Shown here: positions 6,659 to 14,586 of the stretch, piece after piece
How positions within the stretch are numbered: the stretch's first letter is position 1
Layout of the letters: each line of letters begins with the position of its first letter
NCBI GenBank assembly: GCA_030655145.1
Contig: JAURWD010000216.1
Span: forward strand, 1-44,555
DNA: 44,555 nucleotides
Source: Ferruginibacter sp.
Lineage (GTDB): Bacteria; Bacteroidota; Bacteroidia; Chitinophagales; Chitinophagaceae
Direction of reading: 5' to 3'
The notes under the pieces: generated by a model
Databases searched by the model: none
What the model saw: the letters and a program-made list of their open reading frames with translations, nothing else
Told to the model about the DNA's origin: nothing
Made by a program: the position numbers and the translations under genes

Positions 6659-8800
6659 ATGGAGATAAGGGGCCAGCAGATAAAGTATTTTTTATTTAGC
6701 CAGTACCTGGCAGATGGCATACGCATCACGCTGGAAATTGTGTTGCCAGTCATCATCTGTTCCTATCTCGGCTATGCCGATATCGGCTATACCATCGCCC
6801 AGGGTGCCCTTTGCGTAAGCATCAGTGATGCCCCCGGCCCGGTGGAACACAAAAGAAACGGTATGCTGTACAGTGTACTTTTCGTGGTGTTGATGTCGGT
6901 TCTTACGGGTTTTGCGAACAATAATATCTTATTGATCGGGTTGCTGATCTTATGCAGCAGTTTCTTTTTTACCATGTTCAGTATTTATGGCAACCGTGCG
7001 GCATCGGTCGGCACCGGCGCCCTGCTGATCATGATCCTGCGCCTTTCCGTGGAACTCCTTCCAATCGATGTATTGAAAGAGTCGGTGCTGATCTTAGCAG
7101 GCGGCCTGTGGTATTTTGTAATGGACATGCTTTTTTTCCGCGTAACGCCTTACCGGCCAGAACAACGGGCCTTGGGAAACTGCATCCATGAGATGGCAAA
7201 GTTCCTGCGGGTGAAAGCGCTTTTTTACGATCATAAAACTGACTTCAAAGAAGAATACCGCCAACTCGTTGCGCAACAGATCGTGGTGAGTGAAGCCCAG
7301 GATGCATTGCGGGAATTATTGTATAAGAACCGGGAATTGATGCAGGAAACCACTAAGCGGGGGAAAATGCTGATCCTCACCTTTGCCGATGTGATGGAGC
7401 TTTACGAACAAATAACGGCCATCTGGTACGATTATGAATCACTGCATGAAAAATTTGGCGAGACTGGAATCCTGGAAGACCTGGCCGCAGCCATTCGCGA
7501 AATTGCAGAAGAAATGGATGTGATCGGACTGGCAATTCAATCAAATATTGCTGCGCAGAAAAAACACTTTGTTGAGGAGGCCCTGGAGAAAATAAAAAGC
7601 AGGATTGACGCGCTGGGTAAAGCCGACCCCGGAAATCTCGTGTTAAAAAAGATCCTGGTAAATATGATTAATATTAGTCGCCGTGTAGATGACCTGTACA
7701 GTTATTTCATGGCTGCCAAAATCAACACCCGCCAATTGCAAAGCCAGAACTACTATGCAAGTTTTGTTTCGCACCAGCAAATAGACTTCTCTCTTTTTCG
7801 CAACAACCTAAACCTGGAGTCATCCGTTTTTCGTCACTCACTGCGCATGATGATCACCTGCATGGCTGGCTTTTTTATTGCGAAGATCATCGACTACGGG
7901 CACCATAGTTACTGGATCCTGTTAACCATCATCATCATTTTAAAACCCGGGTTCGGACTCACAAAAGAAAGAAATATCCAACGCCTGCTCGGCACGGTAG
8001 TAGGAGCCATCATCGGGCTTACCATTCTCGGTTTCATCCAGGACCGCGATGTCCTTTTTGGTTTTATCATTTTTTTTATGATCGGCACCTACACCTACCA
8101 GCGGCTGAACTACATCGTAATGGTCATCTTTACTACGCCGTACATCCTGATACTTTTCAACCTGCTGGGCCTACCCTTCTGGACCATTGCACAGGAGCGT
8201 TTGATCGACACCGTTATAGGCTGTATTCTCGCCTTCCTCGCGAGTTACCTGCTGTTTCCGCATTGGGAATCTTCCCGGTTGCAGAGCCATATGGAAACAG
8301 TGCTTAAAGCAAATATTGACTACCTGCGAAAATTGAAAGAGATGATGTGTGGTAAAGAAGTGCCGCTGCTGGATTACAAACTTGTGCGCAAAGAATTATT
8401 CATCAGTATCGCGAATCTCTCCGCAGCATTTCATCGCATGCTCAACGATCCCCGGGGCAAGCAGCAGAACCGAAAAGCAACAGACCAGTTCGTGGTGTTG
8501 AATCACATCCTTTCTTCAAATGTTGCAGGGCTGGCTTCCGGCATCCGCGACAAAGAAAAAAAAATCTATCCCAGGGAGATCTTACAAAAAATAAAGCGGG
8601 CTATCACGATAATGGAAGAAGCTTTGCAAACACTTGATGAAGATTTTAAGCCAGGGATAATAGAAAGTATTCCGGGTACGGCAGCAGAAGAAATTCAGCC
8701 AGGCCAACTCCAGCTCGCCAACCAGGTGGACTTTATAAATAAAGTTGCCGGCGACATAAAAAAAACAACGCGGGATATGGCGGCCGGGTTTAAAAAATAA
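6659..8800 (+). CDS. FUSC-family inner-membrane protein (YccS/YhfK-like)
   Basis: A 713-residue protein with the duplicated layout of the FUSC/YccS family. A first membrane block covers residues about 15-160 (VIICSYLGYADIGYTIAQGALCVS), a long cytoplasmic helical region about 165-370 follows, then a second membrane block about 395-540 with YWILLTIIIILKPGFGLTKERNIQRLLGT, which is the most diagnostic segment, and a C-terminal helical tail. Relatives include aromatic-acid exporter components (AaeB-like) and aluminium-activated malate transporters, but the substrate of YccS-type members is unknown. The ATG at 6659 is preferred because an upstream ATG at 6632 runs into a TAA after four codons. It converges with the drug exporter gene and no terminator hairpin is obvious in the 23-base gap. 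Confidence 0.92.
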   Translation: MEIRGQQIKYFLFSQYLADGIRITLEIVLPVIICSYLGYADIGYTIAQGALCVSISDAPGPVEHKRNGMLYSVLFVVLMSVLTGFANNNILLIGLLILCSSFFFTMFSIYGNRAASVGTGALLIMILRLSVELLPIDVLKESVLILAGGLWYFVMDMLFFRVTPYRPEQRALGNCIHEMAKFLRVKALFYDHKTDFKEEYRQLVAQQIVVSEAQDALRELLYKNRELMQETTKRGKMLILTFADVMELYEQITAIWYDYESLHEKFGETGILEDLAAAIREIAEEMDVIGLAIQSNIAAQKKHFVEEALEKIKSRIDALGKADPGNLVLKKILVNMINISRRVDDLYSYFMAAKINTRQLQSQNYYASFVSHQQIDFSLFRNNLNLESSVFRHSLRMMITCMAGFFIAKIIDYGHHSYWILLTIIIILKPGFGLTKERNIQRLLGTVVGAIIGLTILGFIQDRDVLFGFIIFFMIGTYTYQRLNYIVMVIFTTPYILILFNLLGLPFWTIAQERLIDTVIGCILAFLASYLLFPHWESSRLQSHMETVLKANIDYLRKLKEMMCGKEVPLLDYKLVRKELFISIANLSAAFHRMLNDPRGKQQNRKATDQFVVLNHILSSNVAGLASGIRDKEKKIYPREILQKIKRAITIMEEALQTLDEDFKPGIIESIPGTAAEEIQPGQLQLANQVDFINKVAGDIKKTTRDMAAGFKK

Positions 8801-8823
8801 GCTGATTTACAAACACTAAACTA

Positions 8824-10065
8824 TCAGGAGTTGCAGATCATTTCCACCGTCTCCTCTTCCACTTCGAGTTTCGATGCTTTGTAGCGAATAACTCTGCCCC
8901 CAACCATTAAGATGACAAAACTGGTAATGGCGCATACAGCCATTACCCCCGTCATTGGCAACGCGGTTCCATTACTCAGCAGGCTGACGATCGCGGAAGT
9001 AAGTGCGCCGATCCCCATTTGGATGGCGCCCATCAGGGCAGATGCGCTGCCCGCATTCTGCGAGAAAGGAGCCATGGAAAGCGCGGATGAATTAGGAAAG
9101 GTAAAACCCTGGCAACTGAGGAAGATGAGGATCAGGATAATGGTGCCTGTGAGGCCGATCCAACCATACGCGGAGCCGAGAAAAAGCGATAGCCCGGTTA
9201 GGCCCTGGCAAAAAAGTGCAACGGGAATTATCTGCTCGCTCCTGTACTTCCGTAACAAAACACTATTCAACTGGCTGGATACAATTAGTCCGCCTGCGAC
9301 GAGGGCAAAGATCCAACCATACTCTTGTTCAGTTACTTTATAAATTTCCAGGAACACGGTGGGCGACCCCGAGATGTAGGCATAGAGTCCCGCGGCAGCA
9401 ATTGCTCCCGTGAACGCATATACGTAAAATTGTGGCTCATTCAGCACGGACCAATAACTGGTAACTATGGAGCGTGGACGCAATGAATAAGAAGCATCGG
9501 GCTTCCGGGTTTCCGGCAGGCCAAAATATACAGACAATAGGATCACGACCGCCATTATGGTCAGAACAATAAACACGTAATGCCAACCATATTCAGACGC
9601 GATAAAACCACCCAGTGTCGGCGCAATGATGGGAGAAACACCCACAACTAACATCAACATCGAAAATACTTTTGCATTGTCTTCAACCGAAAACAAATCC
9701 CTTACCATTGCCCGGGAGGCAACCATTCCGGCACAGCCACCAAGAGCCTGTAAAAACCTAAGTCCGATCAATACTTCTATCGACGTAGCCAATGCGCAAA
9801 GCATAGACGCAACGAGGTAGATGCCGAGGCCGAGGTACAACGGTTTTTTGCGGCCATAGCGATCCAACAACGGACCGTAGATAAACTGGCCGATAGAAAT
9901 GCCTATAAAAAAACTGGAAAGAGATAAGGAGACTTCAGCAACGGTTGTATCCAGATCAGTGGCAATACCTGCAAAGGCAGGGAGGTACATATCTATAGAA
10001 AACGGACCAATGGCCGTGATCATCCCGAGGATCAATATGAGTAAAAACTTCCTTTTACCTTTCAT
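8824..10065 (-). CDS. Bcr/CflA-family drug resistance MFS transporter
   Basis: A 413-residue, 12-helix major facilitator antiporter of the Bcr/CflA group, which pumps small toxic molecules such as bicyclomycin, chloramphenicol or sulfonamides out of the cell in exchange for protons. The N-terminus GPFSIDMYLPAF is the hallmark of the subfamily (D25 in helix 1), followed by motif A GPLLDRYGRKKPL (D68, R69, G71, R72) and motif C-like VGVSPIIAPTLGG in helix 5, which marks drug:H+ antiporters. The actual substrate cannot be told. It is transcribed in the same direction as the MFS gene upstream, with a 109-base gap, and may be separately expressed. Confidence 0.93.
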   Translation of the reverse strand: MKGKRKFLLILILGMITAIGPFSIDMYLPAFAGIATDLDTTVAEVSLSLSSFFIGISIGQFIYGPLLDRYGRKKPLYLGLGIYLVASMLCALATSIEVLIGLRFLQALGGCAGMVASRAMVRDLFSVEDNAKVFSMLMLVVGVSPIIAPTLGGFIASEYGWHYVFIVLTIMAVVILLSVYFGLPETRKPDASYSLRPRSIVTSYWSVLNEPQFYVYAFTGAIAAAGLYAYISGSPTVFLEIYKVTEQEYGWIFALVAGGLIVSSQLNSVLLRKYRSEQIIPVALFCQGLTGLSLFLGSAYGWIGLTGTIILILIFLSCQGFTFPNSSALSMAPFSQNAGSASALMGAIQMGIGALTSAIVSLLSNGTALPMTGVMAVCAITSFVILMVGGRVIRYKASKLEVEEETVEMICNS

Positions 10066-10174
10066 AATTTAAAGATATGCGCAAAATGTTCGATTGTTTA
10101 CAGGCTATAAAGTTGTTGACGCAAGTATGGGTAATTATTGTAAGATTAAATATCATGCCCACCTCGAGACCACT

Positions 10175-11377
10175 TTAGTACAACTGTTCGTCGTAGGGTA
10201 AGGCTGCAGGCATTTCCTTTTTCTCATTCACTAAAAACCTGTTTCGCCATGCGACAAAAGCTGCGAGCAACGCCATCAATATCAGCAGGGACAAGCCACG
10301 AGAAAGGTTAGCTCTTTCAGAAATAAAGCCGATCAGGGAAGGACCGGTCAGAAACCCGATCAACCCGCCAGTGGTCACCATCGCGAAACCTTCCACCGTA
10401 CTAACGCCGGGGATATTCGCAGAACTCCGGAACAACACGGGCACGATGCAGGAACTTCCAAACCCAATTAATATATAGCCGAAAATGGCGATCAGCACAC
10501 CCGGGGAAATTACAACGATCGTAAACCCTAATGCGGAAAGAAAGCAGCCGCCGATAACAATTTTTTTACTGCCGGTCATACGGATCAGTCCATCGCCATT
10601 GAGCCTGCCAATCGTCATGGCAATTGAAAAACCGGCATAGCCAAGACTTACCAGCGACTTAGGGGCATGCAGCACTTCCTTCATGTAAATGGCACTCCAG
10701 TCTGCCACGCAACCTTCGGCCATAAACGTGACCATGCAAATAAAACTGATGCCGAGAATTGTGGCAGAGGGTAACTTAATCCCGGAACGGGAGTGAATGA
10801 TATCGGTGTTGGCTAATAACAATAAGCGGTTTGATAAAATAACCATCGCGATCAACGCTGCTACGAGCACGATCTGCCAGCCTGATGGAACGTGTAAGGC
10901 GAAGAGAAATGCGGCAAGCCCGGCAGATACAGCTCCACCCAAACTGTACATACCGTGACAGGTGCTCATCAGTAACACATTGGCCTTTTTTTCAAGCAGG
11001 TTCACTGTCGCGTTGGTAGATACACCGTTCAAAAAACTCACAAGTCCAAACGAATATAAACAGCACCAGAACATGACGCGGTTAACACTGTTGATCTGCA
11101 AGATCATGATACAGCAAAGCAACAGGTACCCGGTGAACATCCATCTGCCAACGGGAACCTTACTAAAAACACGCGTTGAAAGAAGCATGCCAGTGATAGC
11201 TCCCAGGGGTGAAAGCAACAGGGAGAGTCCGAGGCTTCCATCGGTAAATGCAAGGCGGTCCTTAATGCCGGGGATTGAGGCTACCCAGGTTCCAAATAAA
11301 AGACTTGAGGTGCAGAACAGGAAACCCACAGCAAATGCGGGCTTATTTTTAAAGAAGTCGACAAAATTTTTTACCAT
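10175..11377 (-). CDS. MFS transporter (YbjJ/fucose-permease-like)
   Basis: A 400-residue, 12-helix major facilitator protein. The N-terminal GTWVASIPGIKDRLAFTDGSLGLSLLLSPLGAITGM resembles the YbjJ-like group of putative sugar or metabolite transporters, and the central FICMVTFMAEGCVADWSAIYMKEVLHA is also typical of that group. The second half repeats the fold with LIGFGSSCIVPVLFRSS. The subfamily has no firmly established substrate known to me. The ATG at 11377 lies only about 8 bases after an exact -7 promoter element, suggesting a nearly leaderless transcript. It precedes the Bcr/CflA gene on the same strand, but relatedness of function is not implied. Confidence 0.88.
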   Translation of the reverse strand: MVKNFVDFFKNKPAFAVGFLFCTSSLLFGTWVASIPGIKDRLAFTDGSLGLSLLLSPLGAITGMLLSTRVFSKVPVGRWMFTGYLLLCCIMILQINSVNRVMFWCCLYSFGLVSFLNGVSTNATVNLLEKKANVLLMSTCHGMYSLGGAVSAGLAAFLFALHVPSGWQIVLVAALIAMVILSNRLLLLANTDIIHSRSGIKLPSATILGISFICMVTFMAEGCVADWSAIYMKEVLHAPKSLVSLGYAGFSIAMTIGRLNGDGLIRMTGSKKIVIGGCFLSALGFTIVVISPGVLIAIFGYILIGFGSSCIVPVLFRSSANIPGVSTVEGFAMVTTGGLIGFLTGPSLIGFISERANLSRGLSLLILMALLAAFVAWRNRFLVNEKKEMPAALPYDEQLY

Positions 11378-11385
11378 GGGGAAGG

Positions 11386-11393
11386 CAAATTTA
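11386..11393 (-). promoter_or_regulatory. Candidate -7 element for the YbjJ-like MFS gene
   Basis: On the minus strand this reads TAAATTTG, an exact match to TAnnTTTG. The ATG follows after 8 bases, so the transcript would have almost no leader if this box is used. No convincing -33 element was found, and the region is AT-rich enough that a chance match is possible. Confidence 0.35.
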
Positions 11394-11496
11394 CGACTTG
11401 GGCCGAAGTAAACATGCCAGGAGCGAAAATCGCAGCGCTAAATGCGAAAACACATACACGTTACTGTTAGTAACTGCCAACCAAACTGGCTATGAC

Positions 11497-12615
11497 TTAT
11501 TTGTATGTTGTTTTCCAGAGCACCGTCTTCCCGGTTTTTGCAGATTCCCGTGCCGCATCAAGAATGCGGATGACCATTTCGTTGTTGGCGGGGCCAGATA
11601 GGTCATAGGGTTTCATGGTTACATTGCCGTTTACCACGTTGGCAAAATAGATAAACGGGTCGTTGACACCGGCTTCCAATGCCGGGGCAGTGATGTTGGA
11701 TTTGGACTTCTCCTTTGCTTTCCTCACGATCATCTGTTGGTGATCGGTGCAAAACACAAAACCATCTTTCCCGTAGATCTCCATATCCTTTCGGCCAAAG
11801 GGCCAGTTCCAGGAAGCCTGGATGATCACCTGCGCTGACTTGTAAGTGAGCAATATAGTCGCTTCGTCATCCACCTTTGGATACAACTTTGGTTTGATCT
11901 GTTGCGTAATAGCGGTGACGCTGATCGGTGTTTCACCTTGCATGAACCAGGTAGCGAGGTTCGCTCCATAGCAGCCGAAATCGGTGATGGCACCGCCACC
12001 ATTGAGCACTGGGTCGGTCAGCCACTCCAAGAACTCGGGGTTACACCCAATCTCGATCGGTCCTTCGTGCCCGGTATGAAAAACGATCTTCCGCAGTGGG
12101 CCAATATTGCTTTCATCCCGGGTCAATTCAAAGGCTGTTTTATTTGAGCCATACCAGGTGGTTTCATAATTGGTAAGCAGGTAAATTTTGTTTTTCCTGG
12201 CTAACTCCAGCATCCGTTGTGCATGCTCATTACTGACTGCGAGCGGCTTTTCGACCATTACGTGAATCCCTTTGGGAGCACAATATTCAACTGTTTTAAG
12301 ATGGTCAAAAATGGAATTGAAAGCGAGTACGGCCTCTGGCTTTGTTTTGCTCACCATCTCTTCCAGCGTGTTGTATACCAGGTCCATTGAAAACCCGTAC
12401 TGTTTTGAATAGGCTTCGGCAAGCGCCCGGTTTGGTTCAGCAATCCCTACGATCTTAATTTCCCCGGTTTGTTTTCTCCCCAGGATGCCATGCACATGCG
12501 TATGTACCAGCCCGTGAATACCCACGCGAAATTCTTTTTTCAGCGGGGGCAGTGCTTGTGCAAAGAGGGCAACAGAACCAGAAAGCAGGAAGACAAACAG
12601 GAGGATCTTTTTCAT
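11497..12615 (-). CDS. Exported Gfo/Idh/MocA-family oxidoreductase
   Basis: A 372-residue NAD(P)-dependent sugar oxidoreductase of the Gfo/Idh/MocA family with a Sec signal peptide (MKKILLFVFLLSGSVALFAQ, probably cleaved after AQ). The Rossmann region is VGIHGLVHTHVHGILG, which departs from the usual GxGxxG. The family signature VMVEKPLAV lies at residues 120-127. The C-terminal alpha/beta domain includes GGGAITDFGCYGANLATW, with the expected G-x-x-x-D-x-G substrate pocket. Exported members of this family occur in Bacteroidota and act on sugars or glycosides in the periplasm with tightly held cofactor; the substrate here is unknown. It is a single gene, separated by 119 bases from the MFS gene that follows it downstream on the same strand. 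Confidence 0.88.
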   Translation of the reverse strand: MKKILLFVFLLSGSVALFAQALPPLKKEFRVGIHGLVHTHVHGILGRKQTGEIKIVGIAEPNRALAEAYSKQYGFSMDLVYNTLEEMVSKTKPEAVLAFNSIFDHLKTVEYCAPKGIHVMVEKPLAVSNEHAQRMLELARKNKIYLLTNYETTWYGSNKTAFELTRDESNIGPLRKIVFHTGHEGPIEIGCNPEFLEWLTDPVLNGGGAITDFGCYGANLATWFMQGETPISVTAITQQIKPKLYPKVDDEATILLTYKSAQVIIQASWNWPFGRKDMEIYGKDGFVFCTDHQQMIVRKAKEKSKSNITAPALEAGVNDPFIYFANVVNGNVTMKPYDLSGPANNEMVIRILDAARESAKTGKTVLWKTTYK

Positions 12616-13076
12616 AGCAAATGTTAAGGCTACAAATTACGCCTCCATTTTGATGACAACCAAACAAATACGCTGCAAAGCTGACCCCGTTCTTCGACAT
12701 CCATTTCGTGAGGTACGATGTCGGCAGATCAAAAATGCCTTTTTAGTAATTACTGCCAATTGCGCAGCTCCCAGTAATAGGCTAAGTAAAATTTGCAAAA
12801 TTCAGTTCGCTCAAATCTAAAAACCCATTATGAAAAAGCAGGCGTAGTGTCTATTTTTATTAAACAAAACACCCCCGGCAGGCTCCACAAGAAAAGACGA
12901 AAGATTATTGGTCCGGACCAGGATACCTTTCCGTCGCCCCCGCTCATCGTTGATTTCCCACAAACGGCGATGTGCAACATACCATTGATCGCCCTCCCTA
13001 AATCCGTATCGCATGCGAGACTACAGGTTATACACTCATCAACCATTAACCATCAATTAAAAAACGGAGGTTTAAA
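12616..13076. other. Non-coding divergent intergenic region between the oxidoreductase and the beta-helix lipoprotein
   Basis: This 461-base stretch between two divergent genes holds no open frame I can support; the frames over 60 codons here lack recognisable features. It should contain both promoters, but neither strand has an exact TAnnTTTG box at a convincing place (the nearest is TAAAATTTG at about 12787-12795 with one extra base). A perfect 12-base palindrome TGGTCCGGACCA lies at 12909-12920 and might be a regulator site. Confidence 0.5.
13066..13070 (+). promoter_or_regulatory. Strong Shine-Dalgarno sequence before the beta-helix lipoprotein
   Basis: GGAGG lies six bases before the ATG at 13077. 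Such a full anti-Shine-Dalgarno match is rare among the genes of this window, most of which have AT-rich leaders as is usual in Bacteroidota. It supports the chosen start and hints at transfer or high translation. Confidence 0.6.
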
Positions 13077-14237
13077 ATGAAAACATCAAAACTTACAAGG
13101 GAGAACTATGTTTTCCCGGGAACGACATACGCATTGCTGATCCTATTTATAATCCTTTTCGCCGCTTGTAAAAAAGACCTGGCACCAACGCCGGAAAATG
13201 ATCGGCTTGCGGTTGGGCAATCAGCTAACGGAAAGGAAATTCTACCGGTGATCAATGTGCTCGCGGGAGGCTCTATCCAGGCAGCTGTGAATGCGGCTAG
13301 TGGGCCCACGATCATCAAGGTGGCAGAGGGTACCTACCGGGAAGCCATCGTTGTAGAAAAACCTGGTATACAGATTATTGGAGACGGGGAAGTTATTATA
13401 GACAATCCAGGAGGAGCTAACGACGGAGTCAGGGTTCGGGATGCCGGAGATGGATTTGTGCTCAAACACGTTACCATTCAAAACTTCATCCGATATGGTG
13501 TCATCATGATCCGGGCAGATAATTTCGTGCTCGACCATGTGATCACTATTAACGACGGAGAATATGGCCTCTTCCCGATCAGGTGTAATAATGGCATCAT
13601 TTCCCATTGCGTTGCCACCGGACATACTGATTCAGGCATTTATGTTGGGCAATCTTCAGACCTCGAGATCATGCACTGCACGGCGTATGGCAATGTTAGT
13701 GGATATGAAATTGAGAATTGCAGTCGCGTAGTGGCGTCGTTTAACAAAGGATACGATAATGCAGCGGGTGCGCTGGTTTTTCTTCTGCCCGGGCTCAACG
13801 TAAAAACGTCGACAGATATAACGCTCTCAAATAATAATTTTTCCAATAACAACCGGCCAAATTTTTCACCACCCGGATCCGGCTTTGAAAATTACATCCC
13901 TTCTGGATCAGGAATTTTGATCGTTGGGTCAAATAATACGGTGATTGAAAAAAACATTGTGAACAATAACAATTTTGTGGGCATCGCTACCGTAAGCACC
14001 CTGGTGCTTGGCGCTCTTGCAGGAATTCCGCCTGCAGATATCCTCGCAGATATTGAACCCGACCCCGATGGAGTGCGCATTATCCAAAATAGCGTAAGGG
14101 GTAACGGCTCTGCCCCGCCTGCAGGTCTCCCACTGCCTGCTGCAGATCTTTTGTGGGACGGATCAGGAACAAACAACTGTTGGAGCGATAACAAGTATTC
14201 AACTTCGTTCCCTTCCGCCTTACCCGCCTGTAACTAA
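13077..14237 (+). CDS. Right-handed parallel beta-helix lipoprotein
   Basis: A 386-residue predicted surface lipoprotein. The N-terminus has a 12-residue polar lead, a hydrophobic stretch LLILFIILFAAC (lipobox FAAC, lipid on Cys31) and an acid-poor spacer. From about residue 62 the sequence is a right-handed beta-helix: GGSIQAAVNAASGPTIIKV is the usual pectin-lyase-like opening, followed by repeated 20-25 residue coils such as VLDHVITINDGEYGLF, HTDSGIYVGQSSDLEI and SGYEIENCSRVVASFNKGYDN. This parallel-helix format is shared by polysaccharide lyases and NosD-type proteins, but I see no catalytic signature and cannot name a substrate. It has a strong Shine-Dalgarno and ends at a clear terminator, so it is monocistronic. 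Confidence 0.85.
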   Translation: MKTSKLTRENYVFPGTTYALLILFIILFAACKKDLAPTPENDRLAVGQSANGKEILPVINVLAGGSIQAAVNAASGPTIIKVAEGTYREAIVVEKPGIQIIGDGEVIIDNPGGANDGVRVRDAGDGFVLKHVTIQNFIRYGVIMIRADNFVLDHVITINDGEYGLFPIRCNNGIISHCVATGHTDSGIYVGQSSDLEIMHCTAYGNVSGYEIENCSRVVASFNKGYDNAAGALVFLLPGLNVKTSTDITLSNNNFSNNNRPNFSPPGSGFENYIPSGSGILIVGSNNTVIEKNIVNNNNFVGIATVSTLVLGALAGIPPADILADIEPDPDGVRIIQNSVRGNGSAPPAGLPLPAADLLWDGSGTNNCWSDNKYSTSFPSALPACN

Positions 14238-14285
14238 AAATGATGAGTAAATAACCTGGTTGAGGCAAGATCACAGGAAATTTTG

Positions 14286-14334
14286 TCCCTGGCAGCACCA
14301 AACCAGGTGCTGCCAGGGATTGATATAATTTTTT
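14286..14334 (+). terminator. Rho-independent terminator after the beta-helix lipoprotein
   Basis: A perfect 14-base-pair stem, TCCCTGGCAGCACC (14286-14299) with GGTGCTGCCAGGGA (14306-14319), closes a 6-base loop. It is followed by TTGATATAATTTTTT. The T run is ten bases from the stem, so the oligo-U tract is interrupted but the hairpin is very stable. It separates the lipoprotein gene from the peptide/MNIO pair, which therefore needs its own promoter. Confidence 0.85.
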
Positions 14335-14408
14335 CGACCCTGCAACCCTTTTCTTTAAACTGCTGTCAGTAGGTTGAGTACCACTCACATCATCAAAATT
14401 CTATAACG

Positions 14409-14573
14409 ATGAAGCTTTCTAAATCTATTCTCCAGGCAATGGTAATTGCCGTAACTGTTGGCACAATTTGTTCCTGCGAAAAACCATCCGTGGATGCAGA
14501 AAAGAAAACCGCTACAGAAAAATCGAAATCCGTAAATCCACCGGAAGGTTGTCCAGCCTGCGGAATGGGATAA
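14409..14573 (+). CDS. Candidate chryseobasin-like MNIO-class RiPP precursor peptide (54 aa)
   Basis: A short gene, ATG 14409 to TAA 14573. The peptide begins MKLSKSILQAMVIAV, a hydrophobic leader with C21-S-C23, has a polar Lys/Glu/Thr-rich middle, and ends GCPACGMG (C48, C51). An N-terminal LSKSILQA block with a terminal Cys-Pro-x-Cys-Gly-Met-Gly matches my recollection of the chryseobasin-related precursor family modified by DUF692/MNIO enzymes. The next gene, 13 bases downstream, is exactly such an enzyme. The expected chemistry is oxidative cyclisation or rearrangement at the C-terminal cysteines, by analogy with ChrA/ChrH of Chryseobacterium. The hydrophobic leader could also pass as a weak lipoprotein signal. 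No separate protease, exporter or partner protein gene is adjacent. Confidence 0.8.
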   Translation: MKLSKSILQAMVIAVTVGTICSCEKPSVDAEKKTATEKSKSVNPPEGCPACGMG

Positions 14574-14586
14574 CAAATTCGAAACA

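Noticed and set aside
8912-9343. 143-codon plus-strand frame opposite the Bcr/CflA transporter
   Set aside because: Reverse strand of a conserved 12-helix transporter gene; the translation has no recognisable domain.
11460-11474. Small hairpin GTTACT-GTT-AGTAAC after the exported oxidoreductase gene
   Set aside because: Only six AT-rich pairs and no T run on the minus strand, so it is not a credible terminator.
14341-14367. Possible ECF-sigma promoter (GCAACC ... GTC) before the RiPP precursor gene
   Set aside because: Some MNIO loci are under ECF sigma control, but the motif here is short, degenerate and at a spacing of 18, so it is not distinguishable from chance.
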